A stretch of DNA of 64,000 nt from Beroe ovata. Its lineage: Eukaryota > Ctenophora > Nuda > Beroida > Beroidae. Position 1 is the stretch's first letter; every line of letters begins with the position of its first letter. Positions 1 to 11,401 of this stretch are shown in pieces. The position numbers and the translations under genes were made by a program. The notes under the pieces were generated by a model, which saw nothing but the letters and a program-made list of their open reading frames with translations, was not told the origin of the DNA and did not search any database. The stretch covers positions 370,209 through 434,208 of the forward strand of contig CAMPET010000001.1 of assembly GCA_946803715.1 (NCBI GenBank). Direction: 5' to 3'.

Positions 1-1116
1 GTAGACTTGGTGTATACTTAGCGTATCAAATGACAGAAGTTGCTCTCACAAAAAGTAGAATTCATACCTAGTGACATCACTTTTCGTCACATTCATGTGT
101 GTTTTAGTGGGCTGTTTTGGTAAAACTGTGTACGGAATATTGCATTGTGATGACAACTGTCGCTTAGTTGTGATAATGAGAATCTAATTGATGTACTAAC
201 AGCTCACTTAGTGACATAATTGATCGTATAAGTGAAGGAATACTGGATAATTGGGATAATTAAAACGAAACTAGCAGCTTCGGTAGAATTGTACACAATT
301 CCATCGTCACGTTGAGTTGGTATAATCTAATTTGAGTTTGAGACTCAGGTCAAATGCACTGTGTGTACATGAAAGAATGGTCTCTTACTTGGTATAGCAC
401 GGTCTAAAGAATGGATCAATGATCGTCATTCAAATACCGCCGTCGGTCAAAAATTGGGATGTCGTAAACGTAACGCGCGAATGATAAAGTACAAAAACTC
501 GTTTGCTTCGCGCACACATGGAATTATCGCGCCGCGCGCGCGTATGTGCAAAATTTGTCCGCTTCGTTTACGCGCGCTTCATATTCGCTTGAATTCACAC
601 TTTCATTATTCATGACTTGCGATTCGTTTATGTAGTTCACATATTATGCGACATTGTGACAAATAACACTCGCGGCCTCCGATTCCCTCTCCTTCCCAAG
701 TAAAGAGGCATTGTCCTTTTTTGAGTCAATGAAAACCTATGTAAGAGCAACTTTTACTCGTTGTTCATGCAGAAAATATACACAAATTCACAGTCTGGGA
801 AAAAACTGTCCGCTTTCTATTAAATGATTGCCTGCAATTCATTGAATAAGATAGCAATATACGCTTCGTCTAATGTTCTAATATTCACAGTCATTGGATA
901 CCGCTTCAATCTCAAAATGCTTTAGCAAAGCATAATTCACTTAATTTGATCCTAATTTATCAATTTTCGTACGGCTGTGTGTTGTGAAACTTCGATAGAA
1001 CAGTTATACCTGAAAGATCAATCGTTAGGATTCAGAAACTTCGGATTTTATCAATGTCTTTATTTTATTTCTGTTCATTCACTCGATTTTAGTTCGTTTT
1101 AATGTCGTTTTTTTCA
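1..1116. other. Gene-free left end of window
   Basis: No exon with convincing splice sites was found. A CpG-rich block at about 517-580 contains a run of alternating GC followed by GTATGTGCAAA. Related blocks recur elsewhere in the window. The end next to 1117 is downstream of the MFS stop codon and should hold its 3' UTR. Confidence 0.5.
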
Positions 1117-3766
1117 TCAAACATGGCTATTCCCGCCTTGTAAATGTCGATACTCACGATCTGTGTTGACTCTCTGTAGCACGAAATGGAGAATGGAAGA
1201 GAAGAGGAAGGCCAGGAGGGAGCAGAATCCAAACATGAGGATCACACCCTTCCAGCCCAGCACGATATGCCAGCCAAGCATCATGAAGCCCTGTGTGAGT
1301 AGATTTTCTCAAAATAGCTGTTCGTCACACTCACAGATCGACGAACAAAACGGACTATTACCAGTGAAAATGTTGCTATTAGCAACCGGTTGCTTATAGA
1401 GGTGAAGAGCAACCTCACCTGCAAAAGAGCACCGGAACCCTGACTAACGTAGAGCAACCCTATCTTGAGTTTGCTGTTCTTATACCCAAAGAACGTGGTG
1501 GCAGCTGCTGGTAGGAGGGAGAAACTAGCAGCCGAGGTGAAGATAATTCCACACACCCAAATAAAGTACATCACCTGAAAAAGGCGGAGTCAACATTTCC
1601 CATCGATATCGATAAGATATTTTACGGGAAACAAAACGGGCTTTCAAGCACATCAAAGAAGCTGCAAAATCGTACCGGTCCCCCAAATTTGGATGAGTAG
1701 AAGGTGAACATGAGAATTGTGAGAATTCCACTCTGTAGCATCATAGTTCTCTGCATTCCTGATTTGGGAGGTGCTGGGATTAAGATTGGGAGTATTGCAG
1801 CCTAACAATCGCCATTGATTTGGAGAATTTCCGCACGAAATAGTTGAATTCATGTTTCAAGCCACCCCCTCCTCCAGTGAACACTAACCTAACAAGTCAC
1901 TCAGACTGCCCCATGCAAGTCGGCCTACTCCGTTCATTATCCCAGATATTGCTCCGGTTGTGGTGAGGAAGTGGTCATTAGTGATGAACGATTCCCCGAA
2001 CACTTTACTCAGCGAATTCATAAAGATGAAGTTGCACCTGGGATTCACATTGGTGGGTAAGGAGAGCATAGAATAGGTGGAGATCGCGAGGGTTTTAACT
2101 GCGGAATTCAAGTAAGCGTGAAACTTTGTTCACCCAAACAGAAAACTCAAGCTTTCATTAGAAACCTCGCTTCTTACCTGCTCAATCCAAAGACGATGAA
2201 AAATATCCAGAAATGCAGACTCTTCAGCATCTGTGAGGTAGTATACTCAACATCGGGAAGAGACGGTGTATTATTCCCATCCAGGAGACATTGGGATGTC
2301 TCCGCTAGAGACCTCTTCTCCTCTTCGGTCGGTCTGGAGACCTGAGCGGGTTAAAGTGGGATTTTGAGTGGGTTAGATTGGAGTCGGAGTGGTGAAGAAC
2401 GAACTATTAAGACAAGAGGTCTGAGGTATATCATTAGATAGAGCTTCAAGATTCAATCAGAGCCAGCAAACTAACCGCCTAAACTATTGGAACCCTGGAC
2501 TTGCTAGAAAGAATATCTCTCTGTGAACTCACCAGAGCTATGGCACAAGACAGGAGCACACAGGAGATAGCAGCTATAATAACAAAAGACAGGGGGACAC
2601 GATGTAGGAGAGCGGGTTGTGAGAAGTATTTCTCATCCGGATACGCCTAGAATGAAAGGGGATGAGGGATACTTGGTGATCGGATATTGGTTACCATGAC
2701 GATTACCATGAACAGTTCTAACTTATCCCAGGACTCACCTCGAATGGGGCATGATCTGGTTTATAATTCCAGGGGTTGACGAACGCCGACTGTATACACG
2801 AGAAGATGAAGCCACTGAAGCCACTTCCCAGTGCGGAGACACCGGCCGCCAGACCTCGCTTCTTGGGGAACCACTCCATTGCGGTCGAGAGAAATGTCAC
2901 GAGTAGTACGCCTGAGGAGAAAGAGTGACGTCATAAAGCGGTCTCATGTCGGGTAAGATCCCTTATTTTGGGGCAGTGTCTACGATGGGAGTTGAGTAGC
3001 TTATCAGGACTTCTAACATGGAAGTGATGTCAAGAAACCTAAATGATAAACCTAACAACTCACCCTCGCAGTATCCTAGGATACAATAGATAACGACCAT
3101 CGCTCCGAAGTTGTGAAGAGCAACGTAGTTGAGGAGTAAAGATACGATGAATGCGAACCCCACCCCAACTAGTGACACAGTGTAGCCTGGGTGAGTTATG
3201 TGTGAATTGTGTGATAATCTTGGTACTAATGGACAGATTCCAGATTCAGGGAGAGTTGTTATTTTGCAAATTCGTGAATTTTCGATGTTCACTATCAATA
3301 GACTTCAGATGGTTGAAACACTAGAAACGAACTATTCAATTATGTCCAATTATCTCCCAATTTCCATGTTCTTTCACTCTTACCTAGGAGGAACTCCAGA
3401 ATGCCACCAGTGAACATGGTCACAGAGAGAATCACTGTACACATGATGGGAACAAACGATACAGTACTAGATCTCACACTCGATCCCTGCAAAGTTATTT
3501 TCACGTTGCAGGCGTTATATTTGTGATTTACTCTGCAGTAATTGAGAGTAATTCTTTGCAAAGTTAGTAAATCCCAATTTCTCTGATTCTATGGCATTGT
3601 TTCCAAGGAAAAACCATCCTTCACTCACATGCTCTTCTCTCAGATACGACACAACGTAGGGTAGAATGTTCCCGAAGGAGTTAACTGGAAATCCGGAGGC
3701 TAGATTGCCGATGCAGCATGCTGCCACGACCCGATAAGCCTTCATTTGAGTGGCAGTCAGCGGCAT
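1117..3766 (-). CDS. MFS transporter, oxalate/formate antiporter-like, 10 exons
   Basis: Predicted 458-residue membrane carrier of the major facilitator superfamily. Exons in transcript order: 3766-3629, 3486-3384, 3186-3064, 2911-2739, 2646-2533, 2341-2178, 2037-1889, 1758-1676, 1574-1419, 1290-1117. All junctions are GT/AG, phases match and the sum (1377 nt) divides by three. The loop after TM4 reads EWFPKKRGLAAGVSALGSG, the WFP-K/R-K/R-G-A-G signature of OFA-type and monocarboxylate-like MFS proteins. A second-half R-x-W-G-x-x-S-D motif (GRLAWGSLSDLL) is the repeat of motif A. About 12 hydrophobic segments can be seen. The loop between the two halves is short and acidic (PTEEEKRSLAE). The substrate cannot be read from sequence; a small organic anion is the family expectation. 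The stop is TGA at 1119-1117. A GTGAGT inside the last exon could be an alternative donor. Confidence 0.88.
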
Positions 3767-4865
3767 GGTGACGAGCTGGATGCGTGGCAGGTAAGTATAG
3801 TGGCTGTTAGTGTATTAGTGATAGGAATCATGTTAAGTTCGGAGAATAGATCAAAATCGTCGATAGCACAAAACTAAAAAGGGGCTGAAAAACGGTAGTA
3901 AAATCGAAGATGGGTGGGGTTCAAAAACGTTGATTAGAGAATAGACTAGGAAAAGGGAATGATCATTGCAATTCACGTGTATTTGATGACTATCATATCA
4001 TTATGTACCTAGTTACTAGAGGGGATTGCAGAAATAGACTATAGTAAGTTTACTAATTTACATCCGCGTCTCTTTGCACAACAAAGAATAAAGTACAGTC
4101 CAACATTTCCTTCATCTAGATACAAGCAGAATACGAAAAGAATTTTGGCGATTCGCGAAAACAACACAGCTCTGCGCATGCTTGAAAATGTCGCTATATA
4201 TTTGTAATATCTTCTTCCGATTAATTACAATGATAATTGAGTAATATTTCTGTAAAGAGACAATTCACGGGCATAATTGACGTCTCTACCGTGCGATTGT
4301 GTCACGGAATTTTTACAGATTTCCCTTGAAGTTTCGAGGCATTATACCTACAGTAAGCGTATATTCAATGCATGCACACATTTGATATTATTTGCCCATA
4401 AAATTGAAACTGGGGAAATGTGGCAGCTGCTGTAACTATAAGTTATCACTTGTCAGAGATAGCTAGTCACGGACAAATTTTGGTGACAGTCGAAATGAAC
4501 TGTCAAACGATCATTGCTGCATATGTCAAAATGACCATCATTCGGCCATGTGGGTCTAATATCCACATAGACAGTTTAAGACCCAATATGATCCATTGAA
4601 GCCCGATGATCATAATAATGGCAGGTTTCAATCACATTATCCTTGACTGAGATGAGTTAATATGATGAGTGCCATACATCCACTCTTTCTGAGTGGATGT
4701 GTGATTCACTCGGTGTGAGTGAATGTGTGATCTCTCTCTCTCTCATGGGTCTTTGTCTTGGATTAGACTTCCTAATTTGACAAATTTCACTGAACTAAAC
4801 AGGAGAATAATATAGCATACGCTGATGATGTAGGCGCCTAGAGACACGTGCAAACACAGACACAG

Positions 4866-4866
<1 letters not shown>

Positions 4867-4904
<38 letters not shown>

Positions 4905-4921
4905 NCACACCCACACACACA

Positions 4922-4972
<51 letters not shown>

Positions 4973-5001
4973 ACACACTCACACACGCACACACACACAC
5001 A
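4867..5001. repeat. (CA)n microsatellite with one N
   Basis: A nearly pure CA dinucleotide array of about 135 bp with a single N at 4905. The ORFs made of His-Thr or Cys-Val repeats across it are products of the array. The N probably marks uncertain array length. Confidence 0.97.
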
Positions 5002-5545
5002 GGGAAGAGAATTCAAAGATATTCAAGAAGGAGGTAAATGATGAGACGAATAATTTTTATTGAAATTTTCGCTGTTTGACAATTGAAATGTTGAGACTGC
5101 CATTAAGGGCGGTGCCCCTCCGGAAGATCTAGACGACCTTGAAATCAAATTTTTAACGAATATTCTCCGAGTTTAACCCAAAATACTATCCCCTCATGAT
5201 TTCAAGATCCAATGCAAAACCTGGGAACGGTTTCAAAATATTTAGACGTTTCTAAATCATACAAGTACAACAGCACAAAGGTCCTATGAACGATGGACAG
5301 CAGAACAAAGTTGTATTCCCACAGACACACACAGGACATCACTGATATAAAGAGTTAATAGCTGTACCAATAATCTAGAACTGATTGCACAAATCAGTAA
5401 TTAACTGTATTTTGAGTAATTTACTACTTTACGTTGGACGTTGGTATATAGTGTTTTCCTATTAAAATATACAATTAGAGATCCAGGTATCGGGTCATTG
5501 GCCGTAGGAAAGAAATTAACTGTGAATTAAGGGTTCAGCGGAAAT

Positions 5546-5731
5546 TCAGCTTGGATACTGCTCCTTTATAATATTCATGCTCTTTTTCATCCCCAGCTCG
5601 ACACCACCAGCAACTTCTTCGGAAAAATACACGGTTAGCAAATTCATGATGAGCTTAAAAATCAAAGAACTGAGAAACATACAACCGAAGCAATATAAAC
5701 TGAAGCAGAAAGGAATTCCTACCCGAACCAA
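5546..5731 (-). other. Doubtful ORF, hydrophobic then charged (possible tetraspanin-like exon)
   Basis: An open stretch of about 60 residues has a hydrophobic, Cys-containing first half, then EEVAGGVELGMKKSMNIIKE and a stop. The order, a membrane segment then an acidic/basic helix, resembles the TM3-to-large-loop junction of tetraspanins. No partner exons with correct splice sites were found on either side. It could be a relic exon or chance. Confidence 0.15.
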
Positions 5732-7363
5732 AACGTAGTCTGCATCGATACACGCAGTTTACTTCACATAAATAGGTATTTCACCGCCCTTATACTGGAA
5801 GATAACGTTTCAGAATATATCCAATTAGAATCGACCATCCTCTGAAAATTGGGCGGAAAATCTATTTATAGACGGCCGGTGGAAGTAGACAGCGATTTTA
5901 ATTCTCGTAGACAGTGGTATCTAAAACATGGGTAGGGAGGAACTGCCATAACGCCATTGGTACATGATCATGAGATATTTGGTAGTTTTTTGCGAAAATG
6001 ATAATATGCACGTGAGAGGAGCATCAAGTATTTCAAGTAAACTACGGGATGTTAATAAGTATGGGTTGGGCGTTTTTATATTATACAGAAAGTATACAGA
6101 CACAGGCACACAAACACACACACACACTTGATGTTTGTACATACAGGATTACAGTCGCTTATTAAGAAGCCTGGGATAGGGGGAAAGAGAAAGAGAGGGA
6201 AAGATATATGTGTGAGAGGGAAAGAGTGAAAAGACAGACGACTGTGGTGTCTTGAGTCGAATCAGTGCGTGAAATTCGCATATATATGCCGTGAGGAACG
6301 GGATATAATGAAGTGACGAATCTGTTGCGTAACGCGCGCGCATTTCTGCACGTGGTTAGTAGCGCAAGTCACATGACTTCAGCAAAACGGGTCACGTGGT
6401 ATCTTAGGTTGGTCACGTGACAGTGAAATAGTTCCGAACAGCTACGGACTTCCGGGTCAGGGTTATATATCCACATTGTGTAGACAACGCGGAGATTCTG
6501 TAACTTTGCGGCAATTTAGTCGATTATATATGTGTGTTGTCAAAGGTAGTAACCCGACGTTATGCATTGAGTAAGAAGTAAATTATTCTTGAGTAATAAT
6601 ATATCCGGTTGTCCAAATTTATGAAGGAGTATCAATGAGAGAGTAGTTTTTTGTATCGGCTTTTTTGTCGGGATTTACTCAATATTCGGGGCGTTTACGG
6701 CGATAGTCTGTACCACCTGAAAAAACATCGAGTTTGGTCACTAAAAAGCTGTCTAAATTTATGTGGGATACCGAAAAACGGAATGGTTAAAGTTTAGAGT
6801 TGTTCATATAGCGTGGTATGCCATACCTACAGTGACGTATGATTTCATTCAACTGATTCATGGAAACGGTACGATGGTATTGACCAGTCACAGTCGGGCA
6901 TTTGGTAAGGGATGTGTGTGTGTGCAGTGTGTGTGTGTGCGTGAATGTGTGGTATAGTACTAGTAGTTAATTATCCATGAATAAAAACATTCACAAAACT
7001 CTGGTTTTCCAAGAGAACACAATATGTTAGTTTGGCACTGAAATTAAAACCCATTTCAGATTTCAAATTGCTAGAAAAAGGGAATATCATGCCAAAACTA
7101 AAAAATGCCGACGTTTTATCGAAATAATTTGATATATTCGAATTTCGATATTAATCGCCTAAAAAATATCATCTAGTGTTTGATAAAGTTAGTAGATACG
7201 AAAATACTCAACGATCGATCTATTGGATAAAGAAATCGATAGACGAGCAAAATACTGACACCAAATAGTAGACCCAGCATATAATAAACGGATCTAAAAC
7301 GGATAAAGTTCATTCAATAGCGGATCTGGAGCACGACGCAATTCTGTGTGTTTTGCGATAATC

Positions 7364-7931
7364 CTAAGTACGAGGCATGACATTGACGTCTTGTTGCTCT
7401 CGTTCCTGCAGATTTCCGCAGAGCGGGATACAGCAGGAAATGAGGAAGGAGACAAGGAACGTCTCGTCAATGCTGTGTTTCTGTGCGACTTTCTGACGGA
7501 CTTGCGCTCTGTGGGGATGGAGTTGATAATGGGTATGGTTAGGGTAGGGTGGGTATGGGATTATGGAAAAGTACAAGGGGTTGCTGTGGAGATATTGCTA
7601 TGGAGATATTGACAAAGAAGTGGGTTGAATGACATAAGAAGTCACGAATCTCTAGTTTACTGAAGTACCTGAAGTACCCGTAGACGAACGGGACAATCCC
7701 CAAAATCCCGTATATGATACAATCCTCGCCCACCGACTCAGCAACTTTCCCAAACGTCCAGCACGGCACGAAATATGTGATCAAGCCTGGTTAGGGAATG
7801 AGTTAAATTGTGACATGTTATATTAATCGTAGTTATGTGATTCAAGATCAGTTTCTCGCGAAAGTAAGGAAGTTCTTACATGCGCCAATGTCGTTGAAAC
7901 AGCCCCAGAGTGGAGACTTCCATTCACCCAT
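7364..7931 (-). CDS. PLAC8 (Cys-rich) domain protein, 3 exons
   Basis: Small protein of 104 residues consisting almost entirely of one PLAC8 domain. Exons: 7931-7880, 7786-7669, 7508-7364 (52+118+145 = 315 nt). Phases fit (T|GC, AG|A) and all introns are GT/AG. Seen motifs: an N-terminal W with C11, C18 and PC at 25-26, the FGKVAE element, the hydrophobic segment of about 20 residues (GILGIVPFVYGYF), then R-x-x-V-R-Q-K and a second Cys cluster (SCCIPLCGNLQEREQQ). This order is typical of PLAC8, cornifelin and plant PCR/FW2.2-like proteins, which are membrane-associated. Animal members have varied roles in cell growth, and the role here cannot be inferred. A 41-bp tandem repeat begins five bases upstream of the start codon, so its 5' UTR or promoter is repetitive. 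The two nearest genes, both MFS carriers, lie on the same strand on either side. Confidence 0.9.
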
Positions 7932-7935
7932 AACT

Positions 7936-8058
7936 GTAGCTGATGATAGGAAATATCCGTTAATTGGTGCTAATTGGTAGCTGATGATAGGAAATATCCG
8001 TTAATTGGTGCTAATTGGTAGCTGGTGATAGAAAATATCCGTTAATCGGTGCTAATCA
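7936..8058. repeat. 41-bp tandem repeat, about three copies
   Basis: Units start at 7936, 7977 and 8018 with GTAGCTGATGATAGGAAATA. The first two are identical and the third has a few substitutions. The array ends up five bases from the PLAC8 start codon on the minus strand and must lie in its 5' UTR or core promoter. Confidence 0.95.
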
Positions 8059-8446
8059 TTTTAATTGTTTTTAATGAAATTTTCATTCAGGAATCAGGTA
8101 AACAATGTACACTGACGATAACTGGAAAAACGAAAACCGTGATACAACACAAGTGAGGCAAGTGTGACTAATCAAATATTTCATCCCGAAGTTTAGCGAA
8201 ACCACATGGAAAATTCCAAAAACCTACAATCTTATCAAAGTAAGAATTTGTATAACAGCAGAAAACTTTGCTAAGGACGTAGTGATTTCGTGATATTGTA
8301 CAAAAGTAAAATAACTTAACCGATGATATGTACAATTTGACACTTCACGCGCAAAACGGTAATAAAGTGAGTGAGCAAATGCCAGTAGTAAGGGCGACGA
8401 GGTTATTGAGTTTGATATTAGACAGCCAAGCCCTTCACATGAGTGT

Positions 8447-8496
<50 letters not shown>

Positions 8497-11401
8497 NTGT
8501 GTGTGAGTGTGTGTATGTGTGTGTGTGTGTGTGAGTGTGAGTGTGTGTGAGTGTGAGTGTGTGTATGTGTGTGTGTCTGTGTCAGTGTCTGTGTACCCAC
8601 TACCTATGCCTAACAAGCTTGTATAATAGAGCTCTGTACCTATCTCGTCCAAAAACGTTTGAAAAATTTGCACCGATATTCTTAGGAAACGAGAAGTATC
8701 TTATGAGAACCTTTCAACGCCCCCTAAATTAAATGACGTGTTGGGTGTATTGTCGTCAACCAAACCATATCTTACACAAAATAAGTAACGAGTAAAATAA
8801 GTAAAGAGCAATTGTTCAGCAACAAAAGTGAATTTACTAATCCGGTAACAACTTCCAGGAATTGAGAATGTAATTTGCAACTATCATAGCAACCACCTGT
8901 TGTAAACATCTATAGAGAGCATCGATAGAGACTATAACTTAGAAACTTACTTAAGGGAAAACAACTTACTTAAGGCCAAAAAGATTTACTTCAGCCAAAA
9001 ATATCATGAACCAGGCATCTATTGCCCCAGAACAATAGTACACAATTTGAGAATTTGCACCCCCTTGGGGCTTGGATGCTGTAACAACAGCAGCAGTAAC
9101 ATATCTCATGAAGTGTGTAATTTCCATTGTTATATCCTCCCTCCCTCATGTGTTTTGTACATGTTTTGTGTGATAATGTGTCCCATTCAGTGTGTAGTCA
9201 GTAGTCACGTGGTCTGTTATAATTCGACACGTGATCCAATGTGCACAGTTTAGTAGACACAGCTGTGCAGAGGAATGAGATAGGAAAGAATTGTGATGTT
9301 TCAGCTTTAAATTCGGGAGAGAAGATCAGGATATTCCAAAAGATTCAGACAAGCAAACGAAACATCGTCCTTCCACAAGCAGCATGTAACTTTTCCAACA
9401 ATAGCTGGTACAAAATAGGTAACAACATCCGGTTTCGAGGAATGTACCCAGTATACAATGGTTGGTTGTTAAGTTAAACAATAAATATGTCCCGCCTAAA
9501 ACCAATATAGATCCCCCGCCTCCATTATTATACTTCAGTGTATCCCTGGAAGACGATAATTGGCACAATTCCAAGAAATGTGGCATGAGCAGATGAGACT
9601 AGCGTCCATTACCGTGTTGCTTCACTCATCGATTATTATATACCAGGACACATGAGCATGGTACAGAGCTGGTGTTGTCATGGTAACTTCAGGATGTCGA
9701 TCATAATGGTAGTTGTTGATCAAGGAGTTGTTAGTTAATGTACGAAGAGGCTCTGAAGTGATATAGAATCAGAGAAATGAAGTTTCGCAATGTTGGACGA
9801 TGGAGAAGTGTCCAAATGCAAAGTTGAGTAGACTATGAATGAGTTACTGACTAGGTGGGATGTAGGTAGGACAATAGGACCCCAGAAATAGGTTCAGGTT
9901 CAAGATAGGAGAAGTGATGATACACCTACTCACCATCAAAATTCGATTGGGATATGTCCTCCTTTTTGTAGAAGCTAGGTATATCATAAAAACGTGGTGG
10001 TCTGAAATTCGACCCTTTTCGCTTCATGTTTGGTATGCCCCCTGGGTCATCCCAGCACTTCTCATTCCACCCTACAAACCCCTTTACAATGATCGTAAAT
10101 CATCCTATATTATCTCTATCGAGAAACTCCAGCATTCTAGAAGCATTCCTGTAATACCTATCTGTATTGACGTCATGTTTTGGATTCACGTCAATGAGAT
10201 ATATTGACGTCACAAACACAGTATGAACTGATATAGAATGAAGTTGAGGTTACGTTAAAGGAAGAGATAACGTCAAAACTGAACATATATGCTGAACGAA
10301 AATGTAGGGGAGGGAAGAGTCAAGAGAATCGGTCTGACTGGCCAATATCATGAGTGGAAGAGTGAGTGAGCTTATTTATGGCGAGCCCGAGGTGTTATTG
10401 GATAAGAGTTGCAACAGAACCCAGGGTATACTCTTACAACTGTGATCCAATCAGACGATTAATGAGCTCATTAAGGTCAGTTCCTAATTATGGCCATGTT
10501 CAATGAGACAACTCATTATCACGGATATTACTGAAGAAAGGAGAACCGATGTAATCATTGTTTTCTTTGTTAATTAGATTTGTTATAATTGGTCTCATCT
10601 ATTCATCTATCAGTGGAAGTCAGAAACTCATTTGTCATGATAGGTGGTGTAAGGTAATTAGTAATGGTTGAACTGGGTTCATATTTCCGATGTGGTTAGA
10701 ATGAAGACTTCGAATTAGTCGTATCAAAATTATCTCAAATTACATACAAAAGAATTGATTAAAAACTCATAACAATCGAAAATCACCTTCAAAATCACTT
10801 TCAAAATACTCTGTATATAGTTTAAAGAAGATTTTATAAATATCGTGTCACAGTTGCAGAAAGAACACAACATATTCGAATACTTACTCACACAAGAATT
10901 CAGTGAATGCATACTAAAAAGTTTAAATCATCACATTGGTAGAGGTATGATCGTGTTGAATAGGTCTCACTTATGACTAGGTTAATGAATAATCGGTCGA
11001 CTGTTTGCCGATTACAGTTTAGATATAGTTAAAATGGTTAGCATTATAATCACGTTATGGGGAAGTTCATAACTCATCATCAATCGCAAAAAATCAATAC
11101 TCAATCGAATAAAAAATCAAGCAGAATCAAACTTAGTTCATCGACACACTGCTTGTCGTCAGTTTTCGGTAATAGACACCGTTGAAAATAACGGTAGAAA
11201 AGGAAAAAACAGACAAAACCGTGATTTTTTTCGAATCAATCTTTGCCCGCCACCGTCTCCAGTTTTTCGGCAAAAACATAGTTTACTAAAGGAGAGTCAC
11301 TGCAGAATGCAGATTGTTCTTCATTTCTTTGGTTAATCGAACCAAATCTGGACATCGTTAGGATTTGTTGTCAGGAGAAACGCTTTCGTTGTCATGGTAA
11401 C
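8059..11401. other. Intergenic region upstream of PLAC8, downstream of second MFS
   Basis: Holds the GT microsatellite at 8447-8585 and otherwise unremarkable AT-rich sequence. ORFs around 9047-9586 and 9914-10207 have no motif, no coding-like composition and no splice partners. The part next to 11402 should be the 3' UTR of the second MFS gene. Confidence 0.45.
8447..8585. repeat. (GT)n microsatellite with one N
   Basis: A pure GT array to about 8496, an N at 8497, then an interrupted array with GTGAGT and GTATGT variants. It is the source of several Cys-Val and Thr-His shadow ORFs. Confidence 0.97.

Larger units (their letters stand above)
3767..7363. other. Intergenic region between MFS and PLAC8 genes
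   Basis: No secure gene. It holds the CA microsatellite at 4867-5001, a doubtful hydrophobic ORF at 5546-5731, and a promoter-like stretch at about 6330-6480. That stretch has a GC-alternating motif followed by TTTCTGCACGTGG, and further CACGTG or CACATG sites around 6368, 6391 and 6412. The rest is AT-rich with no recognisable structure. Confidence 0.5.

Noticed and set aside
1884-2111. Apparent frame break between MFS exons 6 and 7
   Set aside because: The open frame extends upstream of the true acceptor. Using the AG at 2038-2039 (CCCAG before GTGCAAC) restores phase, so there is no frameshift.
4743-5063. ORFs with long Cys-Val or His-Thr runs
   Set aside because: They are translations of the CA microsatellite in both strands. 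The same applies to ORFs at 8224-8673, 19186-19437 and 50174-50680.
7936-8058. Possible CRISPR-like array
   Set aside because: Units are directly adjacent with no spacers, and the genome is eukaryotic. It is a plain tandem repeat.
9914-10207. 97-residue plus-strand ORF
   Set aside because: No motif, no splice partners and AT-rich random-like composition. Likewise for ORFs at 18743-19027, 33686-33967 and 61261-61542.
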